A DNA stretch of 64,000 nt, from positions 15,189,007-15,253,006 of the forward strand of contig BSQZ01000004.1 of assembly GCA_033239005.1 (NCBI GenBank), given 5' to 3'. The translations under genes were made by a program, and so were the position numbers. Below the pieces are notes generated by a model. That model was not told the DNA's origin. It worked only from the letters and a program-made list of their open reading frames with translations, and did no database searches. Origin of the DNA: Lamellibrachia satsuma. Lineage: Eukaryota > Annelida > Polychaeta > Sabellida > Siboglinidae. Shown piece by piece: positions 1 through 61,045 of this stretch; within the stretch, counting starts at the first letter, position 1, and each line of letters opens with the position of its first letter.

Positions 1-599
1 CCAGATCAGCTTATGGACAGATACTGAGATCGTGACCGCCCGTCGCGCCACATTGCTAGATCAGCCTATGGACAGACTGCCAAGTTGGACAAAACAAGGA
101 TTTATGTTGAATGAATTCAGTCATAACGTAATTTGACTAGAACAATGTGTGTCAGTATCGTTACTTATTAAAATGTAGTTAACAAAACATTTTTGACGTT
201 ACCATAGATGTTGACGAGTTTGCCGGGTACTGTGGGGGGTACACTGTAACATTATTTTGTCGAACTGCCCGGAACCGCCTTAGGTGCGATACAGAATAGG
301 GCATCACCCCGTGAACGATACAGAATGGGGTGACATCATGAGAGGTTGACAGACGAATGCTAGGGATTGCGCAGGCACGCGGAAGAAATGTCTTGTTAGG
401 TGGGATCGAGGCTAATTCGATGCCCTAATGCAACATTCATGTAGCGTGACATGTATTGACGGGGTCGTCTCAAAAACATCCATTTACTCACATTTCCCCA
501 CAGTAGACACACAGCCGATGATTGATCGGCATTTTTTGGATGAGACTGAATGCATTATATAACAGATGCAATTGATACTAAACACTAGACAGCAAAAAG

Positions 600-1095
600 C
601 AGGAGTAAGTGTGCCGTTATTAAAACTCCATCCTCAACTGATTTAGCCTATCGCAAATCAGGTTCGTTGATGTTCAAATGTGCAGTGCGTGAATAGTTCA
701 AGTAACATACGCAGTCAATTTAATTTTTTTTTAATGTTTTAATCATCGAAAGAATTTACTATAGTCGTTATATCTGGTAAGGCTCAACATACTGGATATC
801 CAAAATGGTAGACTTTGCGGGTCGAGGCCGATCATGGGCGTGACGTCCACCCTCTCGCCGATCACATGACAAAGTTACGAAATTTCACCAAGGGTAAAAT
901 TCATCAGTTTTCAGCGTTTTCATTTTCAATTTTCACTTAATGTTTGACCAAACATTAAGTAATTTAATAATTTGTCTGATGATTTCACACAAAAACTACA
1001 TATAAAAGTTGCACAAACAAGCTAGCATGTTGCAGTGGATACTACTTAGGTTTGATATTTCGCAAAATGAATTTGAAATGAGACTAGGATAAAAA
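600..1095 (+). mobile_element. Dispersed repeat family A, copy 1
   Basis: About 490 bp recurs inverted at 42680-43165 and in part at 48545-48670 and 63235-63330. A shared landmark is the block with CGCCGATCACATGACAAAGT. No coding capacity seen; probably a non-autonomous DNA transposon. Confidence 0.75.
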
Positions 1096-1228
1096 GGTTG
1101 ATATTTATAAACAGATAACTGTCAAATTATAAGTTTTATTTGCGGTTAATTAAAATACATTTGGGCAGTCAAGAATAGAATGCTAGTATATTAGAATAGA
1201 TAGAATATATGCTATATATATTTGTTCT

Positions 1229-1510
<282 letters not shown>

Positions 1511-2027
1511 ATAAAACATTCAGAATGTGTACTTTAAAGGGAATGTACGAGAGTTTTACTGGTTAACTGATGCGCAGCTGGTTGGTGGCTTCGTATCATT
1601 ACAATGCCATAGTTCTCTGAATTGTTGGTTCTCAACTCAAAATATATTATAACTTTTTTTTATTGTTGTGATACATTTACCGTTAGAACTTGTATAAAAC
1701 GGGATTTGACGGACTAATAAAGCATCCGTTGGGTTCACCTTCAAAATTGAAAATTTATTGGTCGGTCTTTATATGCAGTAAAGCGTAGGATATCAATACA
1801 CTCTATATAATAACTATGTCTTAAAACAAGCATATTATTTCGTCGCCAAATCGTGTATTTTCGAAAATATTAAGATATGAAAGATCACGATGGTATCACG
1901 TGGGCATAATTTTTTTAGCCAACCGAGATGTTGCGAATACTAATAAATTCAGTATTACAATGCCCCGTAATGCAGTCGCTCGGTTAACCAATGGAAATCG
2001 CCGTAACCACCTTTAAGTGACGGATCC

Positions 2028-3060
2028 ATCACGTGACTGTTTGTCTAACCACCAGGTCCATCAAGCTAACAAACATAACCATCGCTGTCGGATAGGATAG
2101 TACGTGGGAAAGTTTGATGTGGCACATGCATGCCGCTCTGTAACGTAATGTATCATATGTAAACATGGATGCAAAGGCGAAGTTTGACGGAAGTCACACC
2201 CGTAATTAAGATTGTGACGTCAGACTGTCAGATCCATCACGTGACTGTTTGCCTACCAGGTCTGCTAATTAACAAGTTGCATATATGGCCCAAACATATT
2301 GTCTTTGCGACTGAAACAAAGGGCAACGTTGATTCGGCGAGAATAGTATGTGGGAAAGTCAGATGTAAGCTGCCGTAGTAATGTAATATATTATATGTAA
2401 AGATGGTTGGTATGGTAACGCTTGATGGAGTTCACGCTCATAATTAGAATTGTGACGTCAGACTCTGGATCCTCCAATTGTCAGATCCGTTATGTGATTG
2501 TATGCAACCAGGGCATTTGGCAAATGTTCGTTAAATGGTGCAGTTTGAGCCATCAAACAAAATCTTTCACAAATGTCGTATTCCATCAGGTCTTCATACG
2601 GATAAAACTCGCAAGTAGGCGGCCTGGACCCTAAAATCGGACAGCTTTCAAAGACTTCAATAAATTTATGCGTGAGCTGCCATTTTTAGTTATGCTTGAG
2701 CACGGCGTTGAGCACGGTCCTGAGCATACTCAGGATTTCAGCATTTCGTGCTCAACGCTGAGCACGATTTCGTGCTTAAGATGTTTTATAACCTCGCCTG
2801 AGTTTGAGCATAGTGTGAAAGAGAGGCTTGAGCATGAAACCGTGCTTAATTGAGTTGAGTACGGTTTATAACCTCGGGCCCCGGTCCGTCAAGATAATAA
2901 ACATGGCCGCCGCTGTCAAATATTCCGTTGTATTTTTCGTTTCGTATCCTGAACATATGTGTTTGCGACAAAAAACCCAGGGCAACTTTGTTTCAGCGAG
3001 AACAGTATGCAGGAAAGTTTGATCGGACAGATGAATAATTAGGATTTTGACGTCAAACTC
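2028..3060 (+). repeat. Cluster of dispersed repeat family C
   Basis: At least three partial copies (about 2028-2130, 2215-2520, 2880-3060) share 'ATCACGTGACTGTTTGCC', 'AACAAACATGGCC', 'TTTGCGAC' and 'GTGGGAAAGTTTGAT' blocks. Further copies lie at 33950-34195 and 60795-60955. A separate palindromic stretch with GAGCACG motifs sits at 2690-2880. No gene seen. Confidence 0.65.
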
Positions 3061-3096
3061 TGAGCGAGAGAGAGAGCGAGCGTGCGTGAGACTCAC

Positions 3097-20656
<17,560 letters not shown>

Positions 20657-20965
20657 AGTTAGGCGGCCGCCCTAGAGCCATCCGGAGCCGGTATCCAGTC
20701 TGAGTTCAGCGGTGGTGGTGTCTTCGTATCACCTAACCAACCCCATGGCAGAAATCAAACGATGGTGCTGCGCTGGCAACAATGAACGCGGCCCGACTGC
20801 GTGTGTCGCGCGGAGATCGACACCGCCAGACTGCGGGTCGATTTCAGCGAGGAAGCGCAGAGCGTCTCGGTCGTCACCGGATCGCGTCAATTAACCAATC
20901 AACGAACGGTGATTCCCCACCGAGTCGATCCGCCTTGTTCCGCGTCGGTTCGCGGTGCCGATTAA
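20657..20965 (-). promoter_or_regulatory. Candidate Wnt2 promoter / 5'UTR, CpG-rich
   Basis: The roughly 300 bp just upstream of the Wnt2 ATG are much richer in G, C and CpG than the AT-rich surroundings. On the minus strand they contain an ATTGG (inverted CCAAT) site near 20895. The role is inferred from position and composition; no transcription start is visible. Confidence 0.4.
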
Positions 20966-21536
20966 TGATAATTATACTAACGCATGGTTTGTTCGCAAAG
21001 TACGCGGATACATAAATAAATAGCCGAAATGCAGGCAGTTATCGTACAACTCAAAGCTTCTAAATACACCCTACCGCATTTGTCATGCGCGGCATCAATT
21101 TCTGCACTGTGTGCCCACGGCGCATTTCCGTCAAGCTAAAATGGAACCGCCTGTTGCATAAACTGCCATTTACGGATGTCTATAGAAAACACCGCCCCAC
21201 ATTTCGAAGGCGTGGTGGTTCTAAAATTATGCAGACGCGACTACTGTTTTCATAACCCTTTAAGTTTAAAGCATCGAACGGTAGTCAGCCGCTTGTAGAA
21301 ACATGCCAGTCTGTGTGTGTCTCGGCGTAATCCCTTCTCTAAATAGTTCGATACAATCATACCGTGGTTCTGGCTGACTGACGACTGCCCATGACAGGGG
21401 GCGTCTCATGACAGTCACTAGCACGTATCGTATATGCATAGGCAGTTATCGTCTGATGATGTCCTGTCCAACAGCTTTCAAGACCCTTTCACAATCAATT
21501 AAAAAGATACCGCTGATTAGCAAAGTAATTCAATCG

Positions 21537-21620
21537 TGGCCTTCTTCCTTTTCAAGCGCGGCCTTCTTCCATTTCAATCGCGGCCTTCTTCCATTTCAAT
21601 TACTGCCTTCTTCCATTTAT
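21537..21620 (+). repeat. 22-27-bp tandem repeat
   Basis: GGCCTTCTTCCATTTCAAT units, about four copies, upstream of Wnt2. Confidence 0.85.
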
Positions 21621-22552
21621 GTCGCTAACAACGAAAATGTCGCATCCATAATAGAGGCAGTGTGTTCATTTGCGCAGGCGCGTCCTCAGAGGGGTTCGAG
21701 CCTACACAATCAGCCAGGTATTTCTGGGATGATTTCTGAAAATGTCACAGTTTAACAACATTCTTTCAAAAAAGGGGGGTTCGTTCGAACCATCCAGAAT
21801 CCACCCATGAGGACGGGGTTGTTTCGGATTGAAGTTAAGATTTTGCGCCACACGAATGTTTCACACCGGTATATCCACATAGTGGGTGAACCTGTCACTG
21901 TTTGTGCACACGCGTCATCTAAAAAATAGCTGAGATATTTGTCTGGTTCACGTAGAGGCGTTAACGTGAATGTGAATCATTTATCGATAATTGGCAGGTT
22001 TTGTGCGTGTAGAACGGTAGTTGAGACTGCCCGTTATACAACGTCTCGTTATCTGACAGATAAATACGTTTAACGAGACCGTGGACAGGTGTTGAATGGT
22101 GAATCTAGCGAAGCTACGGCAACACATCATTGGCGAATAAGGTACTGTACTTATAGGCTGGCTATCGTCCCATCTTAGAAACGTTTTATTCAGTATAACT
22201 TTAATCAATTGTGTATAATTGTGTATATGAATTGGTAAACTTTCGGTTGTTTCAATGGAAATAAGAGGGTAAAATTTGTACTTATTTATATGGGCAGCAG
22301 CCTGCTTTCTCAACACCCTGGTCTCCCAACAGTGTTTAGTATGGGTGGGGGCAACCGAGCGAGCCCGGAGTGGGGGGTCGGGGGAATCTCGTTGTCCTAG
22401 ATATGATTGCGACCGCTACAACAGGGGTGGAAATAGTTAAAAATTACATGTGTAAAAAAAAGGTCCCACGGCTGCAGTCTCAAGGAAAGAACATTTCAAG
22501 TGAAAGTTCATCACCAGTTCATCTGAGTTCATCATCACCATCATCATCGTCG

Positions 22553-22590
22553 TTGTGCTGTCATCATCATCATCATCATCATCACCAATC
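22553..22590 (+). repeat. (CAT)n microsatellite
   Basis: Short CAT/ATC trinucleotide run. Confidence 0.85.
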
Positions 22591-22824
22591 ATCACCATTT
22601 GCAACTGTCTTGTCCGACAGCGGATTTCATCGAGCCAGGTCTTCTCCAACATACTGTTCCCTTAATCGTATGGGTTCCGTAGCCATTTCAACGGAAATCA
22701 GAGTTCATGATCCGCATGGTTTCGTCCAACAACGGATCTACGGTGTTTCCTGCTTGATCTTCTTTGTAACAGCTGTTTTATTGACTGTGCATCACCAGTC
22801 GAGATTTCTTGTGGGAGGAACAAT

Positions 22825-23165
22825 CTCCTCATAGGTCAGGCACGAAATCGGATGCCTTCAAATCCAGCCAGAGGCTTCTCCGAGCAGGAATGCCATCCAA
22901 CCACCAGTATATAGAAGATAATTTGGTGCAATCACCTTATTCAACCGGATAAACCTCCTCTAATACGAAGAACCATCAGAGCTTCAACATCTCGCCACAC
23001 AGCTGCTGTGGCAATTCCATCCTCAAACACTGCTGGTCACGAAAAAACATTCTTACCGACTGCCACCCGCCTCTGGAATGAACTCACAGAGTAAATTACA
23101 ATCAGGGAGAGAGAACGATTCAAGACAGAATTCAACGGCTTCCTTGGTGCCTTGCGTCAGCGCCC
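22825..23165 (+). pseudogene. Decayed C-terminus of a LINE reverse transcriptase
   Basis: Across shifted frames: FNISPHSCCGNSI, AGHEKTFLPTATRLWNELTE, SITIRE and FKTEFNGFLGAL. This is the typical LWN..L..I...FK..L tail after the RT domain of CR1/L2-like elements. No complete frame. Confidence 0.5.
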
Positions 23166-23169
23166 GTCC

Positions 23170-25480
23170 CAGGGTGGAAAGGGGCAGCTGCTCAGCCAAG
23201 ACGGACAGGAAAAACCAAGTTCCGGAAACTCAGTCCACAAAGAAAAAAGGTAATTTCTTCAAAATTTTCTTCAAAACCAATACGAAAGTTGTCTATGTGA
23301 TTTTCCTGTTGTAGATATCAACAAGATTCGCTCGATATATATCTTCCCAAGAGCAAAAAAGATCGGTAATCTGATATATTTTTAGCAAGGTTTCTTCAAG
23401 TAACTAAATGTCTCATCAAAACCAACACTATTGTTAGGAGTTTCGTGTTAATGGCTTCCACTTCAGCGATTCTACGGTTGAGTACACAAGCCGAACTCTG
23501 AGCCGGACCTCTACAACACAACCGGACCCTGAGCTGGACCTCTACACAGACCGTAAGTCAACATCTTAGTTTTGCATTCAACGAGACAATACGCTACATT
23601 AGTCACACGTTTGCGGAACTTGGTTTTCCGGTCCGTCTTTTAATTGGATATGTTTACGTAGCAGATGCGTTCTAAAATGCACACGCAACGGTACACTATG
23701 CACCTAATTGTAGAATGTTTTGAGTACTAGGCCTAAATAAAATTACTAATAGAGGTCTCGTTTAAGATGGTGTTTAAAAAAAATATAGACCTATATACAG
23801 GACGGACAAGGCGTAACATTTGACACATTTTCATCCCGGAGCGTGCTATAGGCTATTCCAGTTAGGAAAGTCCGTTTCGAAACTGCTGAAATAAATGGGA
23901 TTAACGTTTGACCGTATTCCGGCATGTCGTATGAATATAAAGCCGCATCAGACGACTTATGAACCAAACTAGTAACACACATACCGGTAACAGAGACATA
24001 TCTCGGTCAAACTCCAAACAACGTTCTGATTTTTTTAAAGCAAGAAATGCCACAAATTCGGAAGGTCTGTGTCATCTAGTTGCCTGGGTATAGATCATGC
24101 ATACAAACTTTAAAATATATATTACTATATGCTGCAACGTATATTATCAAACACAGTAAAATAATAAAGTGAAATAAAAAATCTTATTATTACGAAAGAA
24201 GAAAAAAATCGACGACAGTTATCGATGCCAGCCACACCCCGGACTTCGGGAATAAATAACAACATGGCGTTACTACACGCCCTGATAGCAGCTCAATATA
24301 CTTTCGAAACTCACAGGAAGATATTTTGAACAGCTGACAGTGGAACAAGAAGGCACGAAATAATGTCAGCAACAAAACAGTTTAGATCGGATATGAGAAC
24401 GTACTCATTCTCAATGAGGAGACACTGTATATGAATAGAATAACTTTCTGCATATTGTGTAGACGTGAGTAGTGTCAAAACATCTAAGAACAACACTGAC
24501 TGATATCTGACAAAGACGGACCACACTTCCATAGCCTCAGGCCGTTGGCGTCTCATTGCAACCTCTCTACCCACGTCGAGTCCACCACCTGTCCAATGTT
24601 CGTGCGTGAGTGCGTACGTGTGTGTACTTGTGCGTACGTGTCTGTACTATTCAATCAAGTAGAAGTCGCATTACAGACACATTGCCATTCACTATTTCAT
24701 GCTTCATTCAATAATGTATATTCCATTCTCAATGGTGTGTTAAGTAAGAATCCGGTAATGTGTTTCCTTTGGAAACTAAAAAAGCTTAATATATGAATAT
24801 GTGAATACCTACATTGTGTATAAGATGTATAAATGTGTGTAATGCAATTAATGTAATAACAGTGACATGTACGGGTGACACTTACTTTGCGAACCACGCG
24901 TTCTTTGCTGTAACAACGTGCCCCGTATGATGTAACAACTTGCCCCGATTACTGGTCTAATTGTTACAGTCGACTGCGCCTGGGAAATTTCACATATCTA
25001 CCTAACTATAATATGGAATATCACTGGTATGGTACATTTTATTAATACGAATAATACATTTAATGTATGTGTTAACAGAAATAATACATCTAACTTATTT
25101 TCCCCCAAAAAGGACATTAACTGAAAATTGTAACAACTAACTCCGGTTTCCCCAACATTTACATGAACATCGATTTATGGGAACTAGCACTTATCCGTAG
25201 AAAACCTTCACTTGTATCAATGAGGAATGGGTGGATATTGAGGGTTACATTGCAAGCGTCCTCGAGTAGGGTGAGGGTGTTAGCAGAGCGTTAATGAGTC
25301 TATACAATACCACATTTCACACTAACCAAACATCACTGTGGCGTAACATTATAATCAACCCAAACTTTTATTTTGTTGTATTATTTCTTTCTCCTTATAC
25401 CGTACATACGTCAACGAACGGCAAGTTTTGAGACGTTACAATTACACCAACCAATATTAGAGTGTAGCTAAACCATTTTG
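23170..25480. other. Intergenic DNA, nothing firmly recognised
   Basis: AT-rich with short partial duplications, such as a repeated CCGGACC(T/C)...GAGC(C/T)GGACCTCTAC near 23490-23550 and TGTAACAAC(G/T)TGCCCCG near 24910-24950. No exon supported. Confidence 0.45.
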
Positions 25481-25489
25481 CTCGTTTCC

Positions 25490-27690
25490 TCCAGGTGGCT
25501 GCTGATGTTGTTGATCCACCGTAACCTGGGCCTTCCTCTCAGTCCCTCTCCCTCCAGGTGGCTGCTGATGTTGTTGATCCACCGTAACATGGGCCTTCCT
25601 CTCGGTCCCTCTCCCTCCAGGTGGCTGTTGGTGTTGTTGATCCACCGTAACATGGGCCTTCCTCTCAGTCTCTTTACCTCCAGGTGGCTGCTGGTGTTGT
25701 TGATCCACCGTAACATGGGCCTTCCTCTCAGTCCCTCTCCCTCAAGGTGGCTGCTGGTGTTGTTGATCCACCGTAACATGTGCCTTCCTCTCAGTCCCTC
25801 TCCCTCCAGGTGGCTGCTGATGTTGTTGATCCACCGTAACATGGGCCTTCCTCTCGGTCCCTCTCCCTCCAGGTGGCTGTTGGTGTTGTTGATCCACCGT
25901 AACATGTGCCTTCCTCTCGGTCCCTCTCCCTCCAGGTGGCTGCTGATGTTGTTGATCCACCGTAACCTGGGCCTTCCTCTCGGTCCCTCTCCCTCCAGGT
26001 GGCTGTTGATGTTGTTGATCCACCGTAACCTGAGCCTTCCTCTCGGTCCCTCTCCCTCCAGGTGGCTGTTGATGTTGTTGATCCACCGTAACCTGAGCCT
26101 TCCTCTCGGTCCCTCTCCCTCCAGGTGGCTGTTGGTGTTGTTGATCCACCGTAACCTGGGCCTTCCTCTCGGTCCCTCTCCCTCCAGGTGGCTGTTGGTG
26201 TTGTTGATCCACCGTAACCTGAGCCTTCCTCTCGGTCTCTCTCCCTCCAGGTGGCTGTTGGTGTTGTTGATCCACCGTAACCTGGGCCTTCCTCTCGGTC
26301 CCTCTCCCTCCAGGTGGCTGTTGGTGTTGTTGATCCACCGTAACCTGGGCCTTCCTCTCAGTCTCTCTCCCTCCAGGTGGCTGTTGGTGTTGTTGATCCA
26401 CCGTAACCTGAGCCTTCCTCTCGGTCCCTCTCCCTCCAGGTGGCTGTTGGTGTTGTTGATCCACCGTAACCTGGGCCTTCCTCTCAGTCTCTCTCCCTCC
26501 AGGTGGCTGTTGGTGTTGTTGATCCACCGTAACCTGAGCCTTCCTCTCGGTCCCTCTCCCTCCAGGTGGTTGTTGGTGTTGTTGATCCACCGTAACCTGG
26601 GCCTTCCTCTCGGTCTCTTTACCTCCAGGTGGCTGCTGATGTTGTTGATCCACCGTAACATGGGCCTTCCTCTCGGTCCCTCTCCCTCCAGGTGGCTGCT
26701 GATGTTGTTGATCCACCGTAACCTGTGCCTTCATCTCAGTCTCTCTCCCTCCAGGTGGTTGTTGGTGTTGTTGATCCACCGTAACATGGGCCTTCCTCTC
26801 GGTTTCTTTCCCTCCAGGTGGCTGCTGATGTTGTTGATCCACCGTAACATGGGCCTTCCTCTCGGTCTCTCTCCCTCCAGGTGGCTGCTGATGTTGTTGA
26901 TCCACCGTAACCTGTGCCTTCATCTCAGTCTCTCTCCCTCCAGGTGGTTGTTGGTGTTGTTGATCCACCGTAACCTGCGCCTTCCTCTCTGTCTCTTTAC
27001 CTCCAGGTGGCTGTTGATGCTGTTGATCCACCGTAACCTGTGCCTTCCTCTCAGTCTCTCTCCCTCCAGGTGGTTGTTGATGTTGTTGATCCACCGTAAC
27101 CTGGCCCTTCCTCTCAGTCTCTTTCCCTCCAGGTGGCTGTTGGTGTTGTTGATCCACCGTAACCTGTGCCTTCATCTCAGTCTCTCTCCCTCCAGGTGGC
27201 TGTTGATGTTGTTGATCCACCGTAACCTGTGCCTTCATCTCAGTCTCTCTCCCTCCAGGTGGCTGTTGGTGTTGTTGATCCACCGTAACCTGTGCCTTCA
27301 TCTCAGTCTCTCTCCCTCCAGGTGGTTGTTGATGTTGTTGATCCACCGTAACCTGTGCCTTCATCTCAGTCTCTCTCCCTCCAGGTGGTTGTTGATGTTG
27401 TTGATCCACCGTAACATGTGCCTTCATCTCAGTCTCTCTCCCTCCAGGTAGTTGTTGATGTTGTTGATCCACCGTAACCTGTGCCTTCATCTCAGTCTCT
27501 CTCCCTCCAGGTGGCTGTTGGTGTTGTTGATCCACCGTAACCTGGGCCTTCCTCTCAGTCTCTTTCCCTCCAGGTGGTTGTTGATGTTGTTGATCCACCG
27601 TAACCTGAGCCTTCCTCTCGGTCTCTCTCCCTCCAGGTGGCTGTTGATGTTGTTGATCCACCGTAACCTGGGCTTTCCTCTAGGTCTCTT
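25490..27690 (-). repeat. 63-bp minisatellite, about 35 copies, derived from a LINE C-terminal coding segment
   Basis: On the minus strand the ancestral reading is RPRGRPRLRWINNINSHLEG repeated. The unit flows at its upstream end (27690-27770) into VIKMATKM and RKRPRGKPRLRW, the usual C-terminal tail of many LINE RTs. Since 63 is a multiple of three, most other frames are also open (a 657-codon plus-strand ORF and a 639-codon minus-strand ORF). I do not regard these as genes. Confidence 0.93.
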
Positions 27691-27800
27691 TCTCGTCATC
27701 TTCGTGGCCATTTTTATTACAGAATCATCTTCACGATTGTACAATCTCAGTTTATACGTCTTGATCAATTCTACAATTGGGATGATGTTGCTTTTTTATT
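27690..27800 (-). pseudogene. LINE RT C-terminal stub that seeds the 63-bp array
   Basis: Minus strand: KTYKLRLYNREDDSVIKMAT, KMTRKRPRGKPRLRWINN. Matches the R-WYGHV-RR-DD...RGRPR-RW tail of non-LTR elements. Confidence 0.6.
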
Positions 27801-27922
27801 TATTGTAATGACGCATTTTACGTAGGTATTTAGTTATGTTTTATCTTATTTGAGTGGATGTGATTGATGGCCCGTTGAAAATCACGCGATAAAGTGACAT
27901 GATCACTATCGTGAAATAAAGC

Positions 27923-27999
27923 TTTTGCTGCTTCTTCTGCTGCTGTTGCTGCTGCTTCTTCTGCTGCTGCTTCTTCTGCTGCTGTTGTTGTTGCTGCTA

Positions 28000-28035
<36 letters not shown>

Positions 28036-28045
28036 CTGCTCTCTG
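27923..28045 (-). repeat. Imperfect CTG/TTC/TTG trinucleotide tract (CAG on minus)
   Basis: About 120 bp of GCTGCTTCTTCTGCTGCTGT-type repeats. Poly-A, poly-S or poly-E ORFs from it are artefacts. Confidence 0.93.
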
Positions 28046-28254
28046 TGTAGAGATGATCATTTTGCGGTCCGTCCCATTTAGTGTCACCCTGTATCATTCG
28101 TACGGCTTCCGTGTCTACTGCAGTGATTCGACTTTCAAGTATCTTTGTCGAAGTCGAGCATTCACTGCCAAGAGTTTGTCTTTCAACAGTCGGACACACA
28201 CCCAACAGTCTATCTGTATTTAATACCGAAGGAGAGAGTAACAAATGGATTAAA

Positions 28255-28720
28255 AAAATGTTGTAATCCATTTGTTACTCTCTTCTTCCATATCTCCCTG
28301 CTCGTTGATGCTGCCTAGGGATTTGAAGGATGTCAGCTCATATTCACTGATTTTGATGTTCAGATTATGGTGCACTCTTCCAGTCATCACGACTTTCGTT
28401 TTCTGCAGGTCCAACTTTAGATGATATTCATTGAACACATTGTGTTCCAGCTATTCCTGATTTCTGCCTCAGATACTGTTGTTTGAGCTATATCATCAGC
28501 GTACGCTAACACTGAGCTTCTTCTTGATTTGCTGCTCCTTCCCAAATCATCAAATTCATGTACAAGATGAATAAGAGAGGGAAAGTGGTTATATTACTGT
28601 AGCAAAAATACTTCAGTGTCGTGTATACTTTCCCAATAATCAATCTATGTTTAGCCATCTTGTCCAAATGGGCCCCAGTGGAAATAAGCAGCACTGGATT
28701 TTTAGGTTATTCTAGATGGA
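28255..28720 (-). pseudogene. Decayed LINE reverse transcriptase fragment with YADD
   Basis: Minus strand across several frames: PLLFILYMN, SVLAYADDIAQTTVSEAEIR, KLDLQKTKVVMTGRVHHNLN, IKISEYELTSFKSLGSINEQ. These are RT motifs around the catalytic YADD and the following thumb. Frameshifted and incomplete. Confidence 0.8.
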
Positions 28721-28729
28721 GGCTACTTT

Positions 28730-29700
28730 CAACAGTCACAAGTAATACTGTGCTTTTATCATTGCTTTATCATTCACTGTTTTGCCATGTATCGATGCAT
28801 TTTGCTGTATCGATGTCTTCATCTGAACAAAACAAATGACAAAGGCATGGAATCGAGCAATCTGATTAAAACTAAATATCAATGACAATTACTTCCAACA
28901 TAAACAACACAAACATCGACTATACAACCAGGAACAAACCTTTCATCGACCAGCAACACGTTTATTAAACAGTTTTTAAATGGGCACAGCATCGCAGATT
29001 GCCATTCATTCCTAAATGGCGAATTACTAGACAAACTACAACACATATTTCAACGACATTGACATTTGTCGCCTAGTAGTGACATCTTGTACAACAAATT
29101 TTAATAACCATTCTGCAGTTGATTTTGCATATTATAATAACGTTTCATAGTAGTAGGGAGATTATTCCTTAATTATTTCTACATTTACAAATTTCAATCC
29201 CTTTGTCTGATGCAAAGTCATTTTCAGTTATAACATTAAAACTGGCAGAAAAAGCCTTATTGTTATAACTGTCACGTGATACGGCATGTCTGCAGATGAG
29301 AAAAAACAATAATCATGACACTTGACGACAGCCAACAAAGAAACTAGTCCTTAACAACAGCATTACATGAACTGAAATATTAACTTGGCACTGTAATGCA
29401 TGTTGTTTTCTGCAGTGCAATGCACATCCCACGTTGCCTCTCTGTGTGCATTTATGACCAGAAAATAAACTTTAATAATATAACAATTACGAATGTGGAG
29501 CAACAGAAATACACGTAAAATGTACACAACAAATTCCTGCCACTTGTTTCCCGTCATCTATTTCTCCCGCCCATACCCTCTTTATATGCAGCACCAACTC
29601 CAAATGAAATGTAATAAAATATACTGTCTCTGTGTAGCACCTCTTCCATCTAACTTAATGGTAACAACTTGATCATTATGGCGCCTCTCACTTATGAGTA
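28730..29700. other. Intergenic DNA downstream of ST7
   Basis: AT-rich, no exon or RNA gene recognised. Probably includes ST7 3'UTR near its right end. Confidence 0.45.
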
Positions 29701-29709
29701 AGACGAACA

Positions 29710-29715
29710 TTTATT
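29710..29715 (-). terminator. Candidate ST7 polyadenylation signal
   Basis: AATAAA on the minus strand about 170 nt after the ST7 stop codon. It is the first canonical hexamer downstream; use is inferred from position. Confidence 0.4.
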
Positions 29716-29885
29716 GTAATATTAGTGTGCGCAGTTTGACGTTTACACAGTCGATATGAAACAATGCCCGCGTTCAGATCACAACTGATCCAAGTTTGAT
29801 GAACATCTGGCTCCGTGGAGAAATACCCACAGAGTACATGGATCCACAGTTGTCATGTTCCGTGAATGTCGTTATCTAGGTGAAA

Positions 29886-60119
<30,234 letters not shown>

Positions 60120-60255
60120 CCTCAGCCAACGTCAGGAGACACCGCTGTCAAATTGCTGGACTGTTACTGGAGGTCACTCACTATTGACGGTCACCGTTGA
60201 TGTGTCGCATGCATCGGTGGCTTACATGTGGATGCTGTAATAGTTGGCGCAGCTA

Positions 60256-60272
60256 CTTACTATATAAGTGAA
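60256..60272 (-). promoter_or_regulatory. Possible TATA-like element upstream of ST7
   Basis: Minus strand reads CACTTATATAGTAAG about 140 nt upstream of the proposed ATG. There is no CpG island here, so this is only a weak candidate core promoter. Confidence 0.2.
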
Positions 60273-60794
60273 TTACTCCAAAAAGAGATTGGCATCGGAA
60301 AATGCAAACAACGCCGTGGAACCGCAAGCGTGATACATACTGAAATGAAAACTGGTTGGGGATCAGCTACACGTTGACACGGGAGACTGCTTGTGCTTCC
60401 GGGGAAACATTCAGTTTTCGCAAGAAATAGGCCATTATTGATCTGATAGTCCAGTGTTCTGGATATGTTGCAAGAGGCCTGATGTGTAGAGATGTGTAGC
60501 GGCGGAAGCCAGCATCACTGTCAGCTGACAGTAATTATTGCATGAACACCAACACAATACTAGCATCAATAATCCTTTATCAGTATAAAATCAGCCTGCC
60601 ACCTGAGGTTTCAAGGGTGAATTTAAGATAAATTATCTTGTTGTCCATTGCTATAATGCAGGAGTCTCTTAATTGTAGAAACCTATGTTGTATTGGAAAT
60701 ATAAAATTTACTATATCACACAGGCGTGATACCTAGAATTGCACTTTCATTACAGCTGCAATCATCATACAACAAGCTGTGAACAGCAGGACTG

Positions 60795-60955
60795 GGTCCA
60801 ACTGATGGATTCATCATGTGACGTTTTGCCCAACAATGTGAGCAATCTGCATCAAGCTTTCAACAAACATGGCCGCAAATGTAAAGCTGCCAGATCCTCT
60901 GTCGTGTTTTTCATTGAATTTTTGGCTTTATGTATGCATGTGTCTGGTCTACGAT
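60795..60955 (+). repeat. Dispersed repeat family C copy
   Basis: GATGGATTCATCATGTGACG, CAACAAACATGGCCGCAAAT and TTTTTCATTGAATTTTTGGC correspond to the copies at 33950 and 2028-3060. Upstream of ST7. Confidence 0.7.
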
Positions 60956-61045
60956 AAGCTGACCATGGCGTGGTGTGGCCTCATAACATTTCTATCGACT
61001 GCTGAATGGTTTCAGGAATGGCAGAAAGCTAATTCCATTAACAGA

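Noticed and set aside
25478..27661. 657-codon plus-strand ORF and 639-codon minus-strand ORF
   Set aside because: Both are translations of the same 63-bp tandem repeat; a period divisible by three keeps all frames open. The minus-strand RPRGRPRLRW frame shows its LINE origin.
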